In this document: positions 46,724-59,638 of the stretch, piece after piece
How positions within the stretch are numbered: position 1 is the stretch's first letter
Layout of the letters: every line of letters begins with the position of its first letter
NCBI GenBank assembly: GCA_000349905.1
Contig: KB722740.1
Location: 721,133-785,132, forward strand
Length of the DNA stretch: 64,000 nt
Direction: 5' to 3'
Source of the DNA: Volvariella volvacea V23
Lineage: Eukaryota > Basidiomycota > Agaricomycetes > Agaricales > Pluteaceae
Notes under the pieces: model-generated
What the model was told of the DNA's origin: nothing
The model's input: only the letters and a program-made list of their open reading frames with translations
The model's database searches: none
Made by a program: the position numbers and the translations under genes

Positions 46724-48594
46724 ATGGCACCCCACGCGCCTCCGCAAGACAACACGCCACCACCCATAACACCAGGTGGCACATACAGCATTCAGGTAAT
46801 GTTGGTCATAATTCTGGTCTATTATTTTGTATTGACGACTAGCTAGACTATTTCCGTTGGTTGCAAAGTATACATTAGGCGTCCAGGACCAGATGGCGGC
46901 GAGGAGGAGCGTCTAGCTGAGATTTTATCCATCCGTGATAAACCAACCAACCCATATGCCCGGAAAGCGGCTAACAAAGGGGTGAAGGAAGAAGAGAATG
47001 CTGCGCCAACCAAGCCAGAAGACCAACTCGAATTCTTCGTTCACTGGGATCAATTCAACAAGCGTCTCGATGAATGGGTTTCTGGCTCCCGCATCGTACT
47101 TTCCAGGGATCTGGAGTGGCCACGTCCCAAACCGCAGACAAGCAAGAAGGGATCCCAACCAGGGCAGAAAGCACCAGGGAAAGCACCAAGGGCTCAGAGC
47201 CTTCTGAAGAAAGCCACTTCAAATGCTGCGCTAGCCACTTCCCCCACACCTACGCCTTCGACCCCAGCTGTTGGTGCAGATTATGCCCCATCTCCATCGC
47301 CTGCTCCACCCAGCCTCAAACGCAAAGTTCCTCACGATGAAGAGGAGGAGGAAGAGGAAGAGGAGGAAGAGGAGGAGGTAGAAGACGAAGATGCAGACGC
47401 GGAAGGTGAAATGGACGTAGATGGAGAGGGTGAAGTCGAAACCTTCGACCTGACCGTCCGCGAACAGACAGCCGAACCTGCGCCTCCAGTGTCGGCTTTC
47501 AGCAAGGAGCAAGAGATCGAGAAACTGCGCACCTCGGGTTCTATGACACAGTCCATATCAGAAGTGACTAGGGTCAAGAACTTGAACCGCCTACAGATCG
47601 GAAAACATGAAGTGGAGGCCTGGTACTTCAGCCCTTACCCTAAAGAATATGCTCACCTCCCGATTCTGTATATTTGCGAATTTTGTTTATCATTCTTTCC
47701 TTCTGCTATGATGCTATCTCGTCATCGGCTGCGGTGCACCCTTCTCCATCCTCCTGGTAACGAAATTTATCGCCACGAGGATATATCCTTCTTTGAAATA
47801 GACGGGAAGCGTCAACTCACTTGGTGTCGAAACCTGAGCTTGCTGTCCAAATGTTTCCTTGATCAGTGAGTTCCTCCGGTGCTAATTCTATTCTGCGACT
47901 GACTCCGGGACTAGCAAGACGCTGTATTACGATGTTACTCCATTTATGTATTATGTTATGGTCAGTATTCTTGTTAAGCTCTTGGTTACTGTCGCCTAAC
48001 TATCCATAGACGCAACGAGACTCCACAGGTTGCCATGTCATTGGCTACTTTTCAAAAGAGAAAGAGTCTGCTGAAAACTATAATGTTGCCTGTATCCTGA
48101 CACTACCACAACACCAGCGACATGGATACGGCAAACTCCTCATTGAATTCTCTTACGAACTTAGCAAGAAGGAAGGCAAATTGGGCAGCCCCGAGAAACC
48201 GCTCAGTGACCTAGGGCTGTTGGGCTATAGGGCTTATTGGGCTGAGACGATAGTCGAACTATTGCTCAACACGCCCGAAGGCGAACTTAGCATTGATGAC
48301 ATCGCTCAAAAGACTTCAATCACGCATGCGGATGTGATGAATACGTACGTGTCTTTTTTTGCATGTGCTTTTACTAGTGTCGCTGTAATCCTGAGAATCA
48401 CTTGTTGTTTCCACAGTTGTACTACCCTGCAGTTGTTCAAGCATTACAAGGGTCAGCATATAATATGCCTTAATAATGCTGTTCTCGAAAAGCACCAAAA
48501 GGCAAAAAATAAACGCAGGCGCCGAATTCATCCCGAATGTCTAAAATGGAAGCCTCCAGTCTTTACGCGAGACCAATTGCGGTTTGGGTGGTGA
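46724..48594 (+). CDS. ESA1: MYST histone acetyltransferase Esa1 (NuA4 catalytic subunit)
   Basis: At least five exons from ATG 46724 (MAPHAPPQDNTPPP) to a TGA at 48592-48594 encode roughly 530 residues. The N-terminal tudor-knot/chromo-barrel is VGCKVYIRRPG, FFVHWDQFNKRLDEWVS. A linker of low complexity carries a run of about 16 glutamates encoded by GAG/GAA triplets (47338-47378). The MYST domain has a C2HC zinc finger (YICEFCLSFFPSAMMLSRHRLRC), the catalytic Cys in VACILTLP, acetyl-CoA loop QHQRHGYGKLLIEFSY, the catalytic Glu in GSPEKPLSDLG and GYRAYWAETI. It ends TRDQLRFGW. It acetylates H4 and H2A and is essential in yeast. Confidence 0.95.
47338..47385 (+). repeat. GAG/GAA triplet tract encoding poly-glutamate in ESA1
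   Basis: A run of about 16 consecutive GAG or GAA codons, ending in GTAGAAGAC. It lies in the disordered linker between the chromo-barrel and the MYST domain. It is likely to be polymorphic in length and has no structural role that I can infer. Confidence 0.6.
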
Positions 48595-48707
48595 CTAGGA
48601 CGTTTTTATGACTACACAGTGTAGATTAGGAGTAATTGTATCACTATGTAATGAATGTACAACGCGTTTTGGAGAAAGAAGGAACGCCCGGGAAAGGGGA
48701 AAACACC

Positions 48708-49460
48708 TCACTCATCCACGAAACCCGGCTGGCCCGCCCCTGGTCTTCGTCGAACAGCAAGTACATCATCCTGTAATGGCGTTAAGGCCTCAACACTCAA
48801 CATCCTATCCCCAAGGAGATTCCTTCGACTAAGGGTTGGCGACCCGGGTTGTGAGCCAGCGGGTGAAAATACACCAACGCCTGAGAGCTTGAGGTTGTTG
48901 TCTTCCGAGGCATAATATGCATCCGGCTGCGAAACGTTCAACAGGTCCGTGTCATTCGACCCATTGATCACGTCCCGCGATGCGTGCCCCGTTGACGAGT
49001 CCAGTCCAGATAGAGTGCCTTCCCTGGTTTGCGGGAAGATGGATTCATTTGGCGTTAGGGACTCTTGTATAAGAATCGAAGGTGTGTCTTTGTCGTGGTG
49101 AATTGTTGCTTTGTCACTCGTGGACGCTTTGACATCGTCTATAACTCCCAATGATCGTGCGATGCCATAAGATGAGATGTCCTGGCCACCATGGAACATT
49201 TGAGCAGTTATTAAATGCCGTCATGCATTCGGATGGGTGGACCGGAAGGGTGTGGGGGAAATTAAATGAACTGAACGCACCAGTAAACCCAGTATGAGGA
49301 TCGGGAGAACGACGAGAATGGCCAATACACGGAAGCTATTGGCTATTCTGGAGACCCATGAATCAGGACGATAATCCCACAAGTATCGGTAATAGTAGTT
49401 CCATAGCGACTGTGGCAAAAGAGTCGACGAAACATGAAGAGTGAAGTCTGTGAGATTCAT
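48708..49460 (-). CDS. Uncharacterised single-pass membrane protein
   Basis: Two exons (49460-49281, 49181-48708) give 217 residues. The N-terminus (MNLTDFTLHVSSTLLPQS, then WNYYYRYLWDYRPDSW) is followed by one membrane segment (RVLAILVVLPILILGLL). After the splice the polar tail begins DISSYGIARSLGVIDDVKAS, is rich in Ser/Thr/Asp, and contains SPAGSQPGSPTLSRRNLLGD and a C-terminal RRRPGAGQPGFVDE. No family was recognised. The aromatic block before the membrane segment and the basic-Ser motifs suggest an organelle membrane protein with a phosphorylated cytosolic tail, but this is inference. It converges with ESA1, 113 bp stop to stop. Confidence 0.65.
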
Positions 49461-49921
49461 TGAGTGTGTATGAGTCCCGCCGTTGAATATGAATAGTTTA
49501 TATGAATTCTGAAGGGTGGGATCGTGGGTTTAATGGTGAAAGATGGGAGGTGCCGTTCGATTGCCTGAGAAATGGAGAATCGAATGAATGAATGCCCGCA
49601 ACTCAAAATCACATTCATGACGTTCGGTGTTGTCACTTGCGCTGTACATGTGACACCAGACTCCTTATGCGAACCACCCCAAGGTCCCTCAATAAAATGG
49701 AAAGAGATGGCTTCAATCTATTGATTCACACCCAGAGATACATAACATTTTCGAAGAGACCCGAGCAAAGAGTATCACAGACATAACGAACCAATCCACA
49801 GGCAGGAGAGGGGAGTAAATAGCAGGAACACACAAGGACCGAGGTATACTAGTAGATGAGCAGGTAAAATGGCGCATAGATGAGAAAGGTAATGTCTGAG
49901 AGAAAGGAAAACACAAAGGGC
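49461..49921. other. Spacer between the CSL gene 3' end and the membrane protein gene
   Basis: A 461-bp gap between two minus-strand genes. It should hold the promoter of the membrane protein and the 3' end of the CSL gene. I see nothing else in it. Confidence 0.35.
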
Positions 49922-52900
49922 CTAGGGATACACAACATTGGAAGGGAAAACAACACCGTCCGAACGAATTAGGATGATAGGTCGACGTTTATTGGACTGC
50001 TGCTCTGGCGGTAGGCAACCAAGCACCTCTGTACATCTGACCTCGACGAATGGCGATGGATCTGAGCCAAAGAATACACTGACGGGATCTGTCTTGGAGA
50101 AGTTCTCGCCGTAGACAGTGAGCATCTTCGAAGCATGAGGGTTGGGCTTAGATAGCACAGCTCGGGATGATGCACAATTCGATTTTGGTGCTTCAGCTGC
50201 CCTGTCGGGAGGAAGATATTTGACAACGCCAGGGAAGGGGGTAACTGGTTTAGAGGGTATAGGGAATGATCCGTTGTTCGGCGCGTGCTGGTTGTCAAAC
50301 AAGACTGGAGGCACGTAGAAATTATAGCGTATTTGATCTGTAATAGATTGGTTAGAAATCAAGAAATAAAAAAGTTGGAAGAGATATTTACCTGTGCCAA
50401 CAATAGTCCATACGCTAGTTTCGCCGATGTCGACCTGCCAGAGGGCACCTGATGAGGCACCCGATTCACCTCCGGCACCACGTCGACTGGAAGACACTGA
50501 ACCAGCAGAGCTTGGACGGCGACGTGCCTTGGGAGGAATCTTGCTGATGGCTCCCGCGCTGGAAGTAGAACGCTTCTTTTTGACCCGGCCTCCGTCATTG
50601 GAAGCAAAGTCTGATGCAGAGGGAGAGCCGGGTGCACTGTCCGCGTTGCTCTGCCCAAAGTATTCGCTGCCATTGGAGGATGCAGGAGTGGAGGAAATGG
50701 GGGAGCCAGGGAGGTTTGGTGAATTAGAACCGTTGGCAACAGCGGTGTTCCACTGCCTTCCGTCAATCGGTCGGTAGGTGTTTACCTTCTCGCCCATGCA
50801 GGACAAGAAGGCGCCAGAAATGCCAGGAGTTCCGGGTTCTGGCATACCTTTTGATGGATCATAAACTTCAAAGGCAATCTTGTGGAGTTGTGAGACCGGA
50901 TCGCCACAGACTTCGCCAGGGGCACAGTAGTGATCAGCAACGCTCTTTGCGCCGTCTTGAAGACCACCACCAACGACTGTAGTCTGGCGATCAACCTTGC
51001 GGATGATTAGCACCGGGCTAACAACACCGGAGGTAAGGCATTGGAGAACGACGGTCTGATTGTAGTATATCGGGATTTGGGAGCCGTTGTTTGTAAAAGG
51101 AATGGCATTTGGTGGAGGGGATGGATAATCTGGGTGGGGTGGTGGAGGTGGAGGGGCGTCAATGCCACCTGCAGGCTTGTTGACATCTACAATGTACATC
51201 ACGAATGGATCTAGTGCAACATGGTCAGGGACATCGTAAAAGATATGAAAAGGGTTAACAACTCACCCCAACTGGCAGTACGAGCAATGAAGGAAGGCGT
51301 GGTGGTTCGTGTACGTTGGTCAAGGCCCATCAGGGGTGCACCATCAGACCCCTTGAATGACGAGCCGGATCCCGAAACACAAAGGTACTTTGTTGATACA
51401 GTTTGCGAGCGCAATCGATGGAAAAGAGAGATAGTGGAGCCGTGATTGATGCAAACTAGAAGGAGAAATCAAAAAATTCAGGATTACGACTTTCTTTCAG
51501 AAACCGATGCACCACCCACGTTCAAGGTTCTTGGCGCTCTGCCTCTTCTTACTTGGCTTGCTAATAACTTTAATTGGGCGACTCGGGAAGATACCAATAA
51601 CGCGTTCAGGCTCGTCTTCTGACGCTGGGGCCGTGACTTTGACAAGCGCCTCAACCTTTTTCTTCTTTTCATCAACATCCGAAATGAACAGCTGTTTACC
51701 CACACAGCGTCCGATGTATGTAGTCCCTGTGGGAGGGTCGCTGACATCAAATGACTTGCCAGAGGACCCAGTCCATTCTATGGTGCCCTCCTGTGGCATA
51801 GGTTCACCCGAGATGGAAATGACAACTCTGGGTGGGCACAACTTGGGCTCTTCGCCGGGACGAGTAACGTCCGACCACCACGAATTCCCGATCATGATTG
51901 CTGTAGGAGGTGGGCACAAAAAGCTAACAAGGTGACCGAATAAATCCGACGCGGAAACGAGGACAAAAATAGATGGACATACCGCTTTTCAGTTCCATAA
52001 GATTTTTGCGCGACCTTGCTAGACATGACGATGATTGTGCGCTCTCCAAAGGCCAGGCGATTTGGCGTGCGGACATACTGATCCAAGTATGGTCTGAGAG
52101 ACATGAGAATTGGCACAGACGGAAGCCACAAGGCGGTCGCCTACCTAATAAAAGTTTGCAGATCGTTTGGTGCCCCCATCATTGGATGTCCATGAAGTTT
52201 CAACTGGCCCAGGGTAGCATCTACTGTACGCAACCCCAAGTCTTGATGAGGGTTGGGGTTCAGGTAGTGCATGTCATCATAGCCAGACACGCCCTCGCGG
52301 AAGGCATGCGTAACGTGGGGCGCGACTCCTCGAAGCATATCGGGAGCATGGCCAGAAATGTGAGATGGTACGCTGGTTGGTGCAGGAGCAGTGGGACCGA
52401 ATCGATTTTCGGCAGGGAAGCGTCCGGGGAAGGGCTGCATGGGTGGAGGCATCACCAGGCCCATTGAGTAGTCGTCTTGGAACTCGGAAGGATAGCCGTT
52501 CCCGTTCAGACGACGATCAGGCAAGTCGGGATATCCTTGGGTGAAGTCCTTGGTGGCACCGACTGAGGGAGGGAAAGCGCCATTGTGATGCAGGCCACCG
52601 ACTGGGTCATTGGGCGTCAGGGGGGACACCTTGCCACTCCCGTAGGAGGAGGGCAAGCTGACGCTGCCCATGATATCGTACGCGTGGTTGTTAGATCCGT
52701 TGAAGCCAGGAACAGAGTCGCCGAACGGCGCATGGGAGTAAATTGGGTCTGAATTCATGGCATAGCTTGGGCCAAGAGACGAGGAGGAGGACGCGTTCGT
52801 ACGATATGCTTTTGATGAGAATGAGCCGCCCGTCGCGGAGGTCGGGAAGAGGTCGTAGTTGGAGTGCTCTGGATTGTCGAGCTGCTCGGTGTGCTCGAAA

Positions 52901-53463
52901 GCGTGGGACTGCATGCCTCCGGGGAGGTGGGGGTGCGAGGGTGATGTTGGGTTTTCAGCAGAGTGGATGTTAAATGCGGGATCGAGCTCATGCTGGCCGT
53001 AGAGGCTGTGTTGGGGTTGGGCAGAGCCCGAGGAGAAATCGAGTGACATCTTGCGGGGGGGCGGAGGATGGCTAGAAGCGTTGAGTGGATTGAGGAGGTC
53101 AGAAAGATCCCAGCGAGGCAAATCGGTTGAGTGCGAGGATGGACGAGCAAGAAGACCGGTATTGTGTGTGTGTTCAATGTTCATACCAGGGCGAATCGGT
53201 AATGTGGTGCACCCGTTGGACTCGAGGCGCAGATTAGAGACCGGATGGGTGCTGTGCCCACGCGGCGAGGGAGGCAGGGGAGGGTGGTGATGGTTTGGAG
53301 GGTGGGGGGATGGGGACGGGGAGGGGATGGGTGAGGGGACAGAGGGCGTTTTCTGCTGGAGATTGGTATGTTTTATATTATTCTTCAAACCCAGGTCGAC
53401 AGTCGTTACTAGCCGCGGAATCCGGTTGGATGCCGAATCAAAGATCTGTTTGGCGCAATCCAT
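49922..53463 (-). CDS. CSL-family transcription factor (fungal CBF11/12-like)
   Basis: A multi-exon gene ending at a stop at 49924-49922 with roughly 1,000 residues. The first exon (53463 to about 52142) encodes a Ser/Pro/His/Asn-rich region; the start may instead be the internal Met at about 53183 (MNIEHTHNTG). DNA-binding comes next: PYLDQYVRTPNRLAFGERTI, VMSSKVAQKSYGTEKRF and LCPPPTAIMIGNSWW, the hallmark Rel-homology N-terminal part of CSL/Su(H) proteins. A beta-trefoil follows (ISGEPMPQEGTIEWTG, YIGRCVGKQLFISDVDEKKK, SLFHRLRSQTVSTKYLCVSG, ASWDPFVMYIVD, SQIPIYYNQTVVLQCLTSG, VSQLHKIAFEVYDPSKG). Last is an IPT/TIG-like C-terminus (LTVYGENFSKTDPVSVFFG, RRPIILIRSDGVVFPSN). Fungal CSL proteins bind GTG(A/G)GAA without Notch and regulate adhesion and lipid metabolism in fission yeast. 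Confidence 0.9.
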
Positions 53464-56214
53464 ATCTTAGCGTCCCCACATTTCACGACCTTCCTGCGAG
53501 CCCTCCCTTCCTGAGCCTGTCGGTTCTTGTCCTCCTCAGCCCTCCCCGCCCCGTCCTCCTCGCCCCCCCGGTTGGCTCGACCGCGTCCTCCCGCTCTGCC
53601 TTGTGGCTGCCTGCGCTTGCCGTTCGGCGGAATTAGATCACATCCTGATCTCTCGTCACTCACCCTCGGTATCTGCCGCGTGCCTTCTCTAATCTTCAGC
53701 ATTCCACTCAGCTGTCTGCATTCCCGTTCGCCGTTCTCCTCTGCTCTCTGCTTGCTATGCATGACTCGACGCCTTGTGCAGCTGCGCAGTTGTGTACTCT
53801 GCGGCCTCGTGTGCTCGCCCAGACCGCCAATGAACAGGCTGTCCTTCCCTGCCCTCTCTTCGCATTGTTATTCCATCTTTCCCCATAGAACAGTCCTTAC
53901 GTACGGATATCCTAGTATGCATATCCTGTCGCAACCGAGTCGACAGCGTTGGCTGGCTTGGTTCACTTCTAAATCACTCGCCCAGAGATCGACACCTGCC
54001 ATTTCTGTCCCTACTCGAGTCTGTGCCTTGTGCGCGTGATTTGGGCCATCATTTCCTCTTCTAGATGAATTCTGAACAGAACAGCGCAAGGCCCTCTCGA
54101 AAAGAACGTACGGCCTTGACCGACAGGGAAGGTTAACGGCATCGGCATCTTTTGCACATGGCACCTTTCGGCATTCGGCCCCCTGCTGCGAGCAGTCGCC
54201 CAGCAGCCTCAGCCACAGGTGCTCAGCATGCGCACATCGTCGTTGTATTCGCCTCCCTACAGACCATGTTGTAACCCGGCGGTACTCGCCCATGTCTGCT
54301 GACATCGGCAGACGCTCTGCTTCCATCAGCAACTAAAAATGCCCCGCCTTGCTTGATTCACAAACCGGACAAGTCGCCTGCAGCAGGTCGTCTGCGACCG
54401 GTCGCTCTAAAAATATCAGATGTAAATCCCAAACGAGTCCACCTCCGTGGATATTGTACTCTGCGCTCCTCTCGCTTCGTGAATACCGGTTGACGTCGAG
54501 CTGCCAGCCGCTTCATGCGTGACTCAAGGCAAATTTATAAGCAAACACAGATCTCTTAGGGCATCACTGAGGCCAAATCCAAATGGCCAAATGTTTAGGC
54601 ATAACGTTACTGTGATAGCGTTCTGACAAACCTCCAGGGCTGATGAATGACAACATCCTTCCACGATCGACAACTCAAACGACAATATCATGCACTGGGA
54701 GATTAGATGAACTTAAAGCTGTAATGCCTGCGGCGAAATCCGTTTGATAATTGTTTCCGCCGAGGGCTGCCAGCCATTCAAGGTCAAGTCGCAAAGTGCC
54801 TTCTGGTAACGAACGAAGGGTCGGACACGAAGTGCAGTGAACCTGATGGACTGACATGTCTGGAATGTGTCCCAGAAGGTCAGCTCACATCATAAATCAA
54901 CCGCCAAAACACACAGCAAACTTTTGAAGTGTATTGTTTTGACGGAGCATCGTACGGAGACAAGAGGGCGAGGGTAAAATGAAGCTAGCTCTTACATGAA
55001 TATGAAACCGGCGGCATACCGCAGCCGCCGGTCTCGACTCCAAATACTGCACCTACACCAGTTACCTTTTGAGCCAGCATACCAGTGGGCGTCGAGAACA
55101 CCGATAGCTGGACCTGCAATGCGACGCCAGTCATCGCGACGATCGCAGACAATCGTTCGGCGGTATCTCCTGCCAAGGCTGTGAGGGTGCGGGTCGTAAT
55201 ACTCCAACGCTGTCAGGATGCATCCAGGAGTCCCATCAGGTTTCGGGACGTTTTCCAATGTGACTGCAGGTCTGTCCTGACGTCGTGACCGGTCATACTG
55301 AACTGGCGCAGCGAAAACAAGAGCTAGTGCAACAGGCGTGCCTATGGGACCATTAGGGGCTATGGTGAATTTGGGATGGTGCAAGAGATGCGAACCAATA
55401 AACACACCACAAATGATGGTGCTACGTTGATAAGTGGTTTGCAAACAGCAGCTGTTGCCGCAGGGTCAGCTGCAGAAACCACAACGTCTGCTGGGGATAG
55501 GTGAGCCTGCATGAACAGGGATGTACCTGAAGGATGCATGGGAACAACATCTTGTCAAGTTGCGCTGAAGATAGCACTTTGGGGGAACAGGTGATGCATA
55601 GCCGTTATGGACCGGAGGTCGCGGACAGTGCGGTGTTGTGCAAGGACCTGTATGGCAATGTTGCGACCCTAAAATGTTGTCAAACGCATCAATTATGAAA
55701 GTGGATGGGCTGTGTTGATTAATGATGTGAAGATGTCGGCATAACGGGGTGGATGAGCTCATACGCAGACAGGATGTCAGATGAGATAGACACAACGGGG
55801 GTGCTTGATATCATTGCGAGAGAACGTATGTTGAGAGCATAAGAGCCTGGATCCCGAAGACATGCTGGTAACTCATGCCAGTCGCGGTGGCATGCACTGT
55901 GGCCAAGGCCAAGCGGGGAAGCGCTTAGTCATAAGTTCACGTGGAGTGGGATGGCAAGGGCAGGCGGTGGGGTATCGTGCAATGGTGGTCCGACTGCGCA
56001 CCATCAACCTCCACCATCCCGTCGTCCCGCCCCTCGCCGTCGTCGTCTCCTTCGCCATTCTTGGCCTCCCCTCCCCAGGCGATACAACCATACCGTCTCC
56101 CCGCCCCTGTCCCTGCCTTGGTCCCGCTATACCCGTTGCTCACTCTGACCGATATCTGCAGTCCATAACTATCCCACTCAGATCGCTCTTTGCGTCCTCC
56201 GCTGACCATCATCC
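53464..56214. other. Long intergenic region between the CSL gene and the next gene
   Basis: At 2.75 kb this is the largest gap in the window. From 53464 to about 54330 it is probably CSL leader and promoter, with several short open frames on the plus strand that have biased composition. From 54675 to 55800 two overlapping minus-strand frames stay open for several hundred bases (for example VTLENVPKPDGTPGCILTAL), and one could be spliced to a 3' exon at 54675-54860. I could not assemble a convincing protein. A CACGTG E-box lies at 55938-55943. No gene is called. Confidence 0.3.
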
Positions 56215-57947
56215 ATGTCCGATGCCGTCTATCGCTTGGAGGCCCCGCGCCCTCGACAGCCACCGGCTCCGCTTCACTTCGAGTACTCCAACTTTACGCC
56301 TTCCTCCCCTACCGGCTTGAGCAGTTACAACCATACACAGTCCCTTTTCTATAGCCTTCCCTCGTTTAGGCCCATGTCTCCACCCACAAGTCCGAGCATC
56401 AGATCAAGAGCAACCTCACCGACGTCGCCAACACTTGCAGCCCGCCAACTAGGCAGACCAACACCACCTCTTGGCGCTCGCAATCGCTCGTCGACACCCC
56501 TCGATGTTTCTCCAGCTGATCTCGAAAAATTCGCCGAACAATGCCGTGCATGGTTCGTACTGTGATCTTACCTCCTGTGGAGTTTGTTCACAGGGTACAA
56601 TGTCAGGTACTTCGATCAGGACGATGATGCTGGACGTCTAATGACGGAAACAATGACATCCGTTCCGTCTTCTCAGCGTGCGCTATACTCCCGTCTGCAA
56701 ACCTCCATACGCACGGCATACCATCGCTCTATAAGCTCTCGGAGGAACGCCGAATTCAAAGCGCACCTAAATGCCACACAACCTGGGGGCAGTCTGATGG
56801 CCAGCGCCAGAGCAGACCCTCGGGGAGCTCTTGCAATTAAAGGTAAGGAACGCAGACTCTTATTGTAGATCCATCTCCAACATCTTGGTTATCGTAGAGC
56901 GTCACGAGCGATTCGCTCGCTTCCTACACAGTTGGTGCACGGTGGGGATGCCCGGCACACTGCCGTTTTTCCAAGCGTAGGTCATGCAGACTCGTGCCAT
57001 GCAGCACTACTACAATAACGTTTGTATCTAGTCTCTGGGCTCTAATGCGATTGCAAGTATTGCCGCAGAAGCTTGGAGGGGCAGGCCCACACCGCATAAG
57101 ATGGGAAATGGATGATGCCGTGTTCAAGGAGGCTGCGTGAGTCCTCTTGGGCTACGGTGTAGCCTGTATCTTTCTAACGTTGATTGGCTCTTATGCAGTG
57201 GGAAAGAATTCATGCTCGAGGCCATTGATGTTCTCAAAGGGGTTCGTCTTTAACTTTGCATGATGTCAGGTCTGCCATGTCCTCACTGTAATAATTGCTT
57301 GACAGGTCCTTGGCTTTGAAGAAACGATCTCGAGAAATATATCCGCGATCGCGAATGGTCTCGATTCATATACCCCGACAGCTAATGGTCGACCGCTATC
57401 GCAATCGTTTATACCACCCAAGCCTCCCGCAGCCTCTGTACCCCCAAACCGCTCTCGGGCACCAAGTGACCCATTCGCAGAAGGCACAGCTACACCCGGA
57501 TCCTCCACAATAAATTCATCTAACGGAAATACCCCAAATACATCCGCAGACTCGTCCTCTATTCCTCCACACTCTGCTGCATCGGTCCAGACTGGACGTC
57601 GAAGCACAGTTATTGATCCACTTGCCTTCCTTCGCGGTGTCTCGGCTGTGGAGGATGAAGAGGAAGAAGAATACCTTAGAATCTGGACAGCTCCTGACCT
57701 TACGAACCCAGAGTATCTGGATTTGCTCAAGCTATTCCCCGCAATAGTGACACAGGGAACTCTTCCTCGGTTCCCAACAACGTTGTCTCGCGCAGATATT
57801 GAAGATGGTGACGAGGATGGACATGAGGCCAGGTCAATCACTCGTGGTACGGGTACTATGTGGGTTGGTCCCAGAGGTCGTACAGATGGGTGGGAAGGTG
57901 GTTGGTGGACTAGGTTTGTATCCTGGTGGAGAAGAATGTTCTGCTAG
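56215..57947 (+). CDS. Uncharacterised conserved-looking fungal protein
   Basis: Six exons (56215-56552, 56607-56842, 56898-56976, 57032-57136, 57199-57241, 57306-57947) give 480 residues. The first 90 residues are Ser/Pro/Thr-rich. A helical core follows: SPADLEKFAEQCRAWYFDQDDD, AYHRSISSRRNAEFKAHL, HERFARFLHSWCTVGMPG, LWALMRLQVLPQKLGGAG, and EFMLEAIDVLKGVLGFEETI. After a Ser/Pro/Asn linker, the end is acidic then aromatic (AVEDEEEEEYLRIWTAPDL, GWEGGWWTRFVSWWRRMFC). I did not recognise a family. The Trp-rich C-terminus could associate with membrane. All splice phases agree, so the gene is real in my view, but its role is unknown. Confidence 0.72.
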
Positions 57948-59638
57948 ACAGAAGGACTCCTGCGCTTATCCCGGCCTCCTCGACGATCTGATCTGCGTCT
58001 CTCACCCCGTTGTTCGACCTTCCTGACATGCAGACCTTTCAGCTTGTTCCTCGTGTCATACATCACGCATATTTTTTTTCATCGGCTGTTCCACGTTGAT
58101 TTGGTTGTTTATACCTTTCCCCAAGCTCATCGTGTTCCAGCTCATACACATGGACTTTGGTGTATCCCTTCGCCCATATCCATATTTCGCATACACCTGT
58201 CAACATATCTGGATTTTCTATCTCTATCTGCGCATGTGTGCATGTGCGCAACCTCATATCCATTTATGTCAGACATTGAAAGAGCTCGCAATTGATTTTT
58301 CGGCCTCCGGATCGACATGGACTGAGGAAGGATCAAAGTGGATTGCGTGTGCAGTCAACTTTGACGTCGACAAGTCCACGGAGGTCGGGAAGAGTGATGT
58401 GCTCAATATTTATACACTTAGGCAAGGGCACCTTCCTCTGTATTGCGATCTCGCCTGTCCGTGGGCATAAGGTGTCCTATTTTTTGCGAACAAAGGAAAC
58501 CCGACGGACACGCGAACGTCACTGGTTGCTCTTGATCGATCTACGAGTGATGTGCGTGTGCACACGAACCAGCCCAGTTTTTAACAGATTAATCGAACCC
58601 ATTCAGACGTCGGGCGAGTTACCTGGCCTAGGCAAGGCAAAGGCGTAAACGTCAAAATGTCTAAGAAGCCATATAGATCAGTCGACTGAATCTGATGTAT
58701 ATGTGGAGTGCGAGGAGATAATTCGCATTGCTAGTAATTAATATATCAGCCTGCCAGTAGTCTGTGTCCGAGAGTGCTCATGCCAGTGCGTATTACATAT
58801 CGAAACGTGCATTAACCCGGACCCGAGGCCATAGGCCACGAGCTTCCTCTTGTGGTGGACTCAGCAATTAGCGCTAGCAGCAACAGACCCACCTTGCTTT
58901 CCTAGCTCTGGAAATGCATCAGGAATACCACTGATTAATATTGTGCATTCGGGCTGCACGACGCCCAACGTCAACCGGTACAGTGTTATCCCTCTATTTC
59001 GATCTAACCTTCAGGTTTCCTCGGTCTTCAATATACCGTAAGGTGATAGATACCAGCCATCATGTGCAACTGACAAGGATGTCATGTTTTTTTTATAATT
59101 GCGAAGGCCGGTACCTCGAAACCCGTAGTGAGTCCGCAATCATGAGAAGGCAGTTTAGACTCCTGGGCTGAAAATACACTCCTCGGGCATCTCTGCCTTC
59201 TAATTTCGGTTTGTATCGCATTGCGCGAATGGCGTCCTATTGGTGAGCAATTTTTGTTGGAGCGAGCGCCCAGGATGGACCAAGTGAACTGAGGTATGGT
59301 ATTACCTCATTATAAGGGAAGTACCGGTGACCGTCAGAGGTGGGGCGTCGGTGGCTCAGCTAACGAGTTTTTTGTTTTTTGTTTTTGTTTTTGTTTTTGT
59401 TTTTATTATTATTTATTTTTATTTAAAATGCAGCACGAGGCCCAGGGGAACAAAGTGAATCTGCAAGACGTTTATGAGTCAAGATGGTTAGACGCCTACA
59501 ATCAATGATCGATGGAGGACACAGCTACGTTGACTATGCTACTGGTACAATATGCTGAAGCCACATCAACATGGTTACTCATGAAATAAACTACAAGACC
59601 TATAGCCTGCTGCATTACATACGATCGCGACCTGCCAG
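57948..59638. other. Intergenic region with a TTTTTG microsatellite
   Basis: This 1.69-kb gap is A/T-rich with only short, unsupported open frames. It contains a TTTTTG-type repeat at about 59369-59403 merging into a T/A-rich tract up to 59426. Nothing else was recognised. Confidence 0.4.
59369..59426 (+). repeat. TTTTTG tandem repeat and T/A-rich tract
   Basis: Four to six units of a G-T(5-6) hexamer-like repeat run into TTATTATTATTTATTTTTATTT. It is likely to vary in length between strains. No gene is affected. Confidence 0.8.

Noticed and set aside
58096..58470. 124-codon plus-strand frame after the uncharacterised gene
   Set aside because: Its start is A/T-rich, it overlaps others in all frames, and no homologous motif is seen; probably 3' UTR and spacer.
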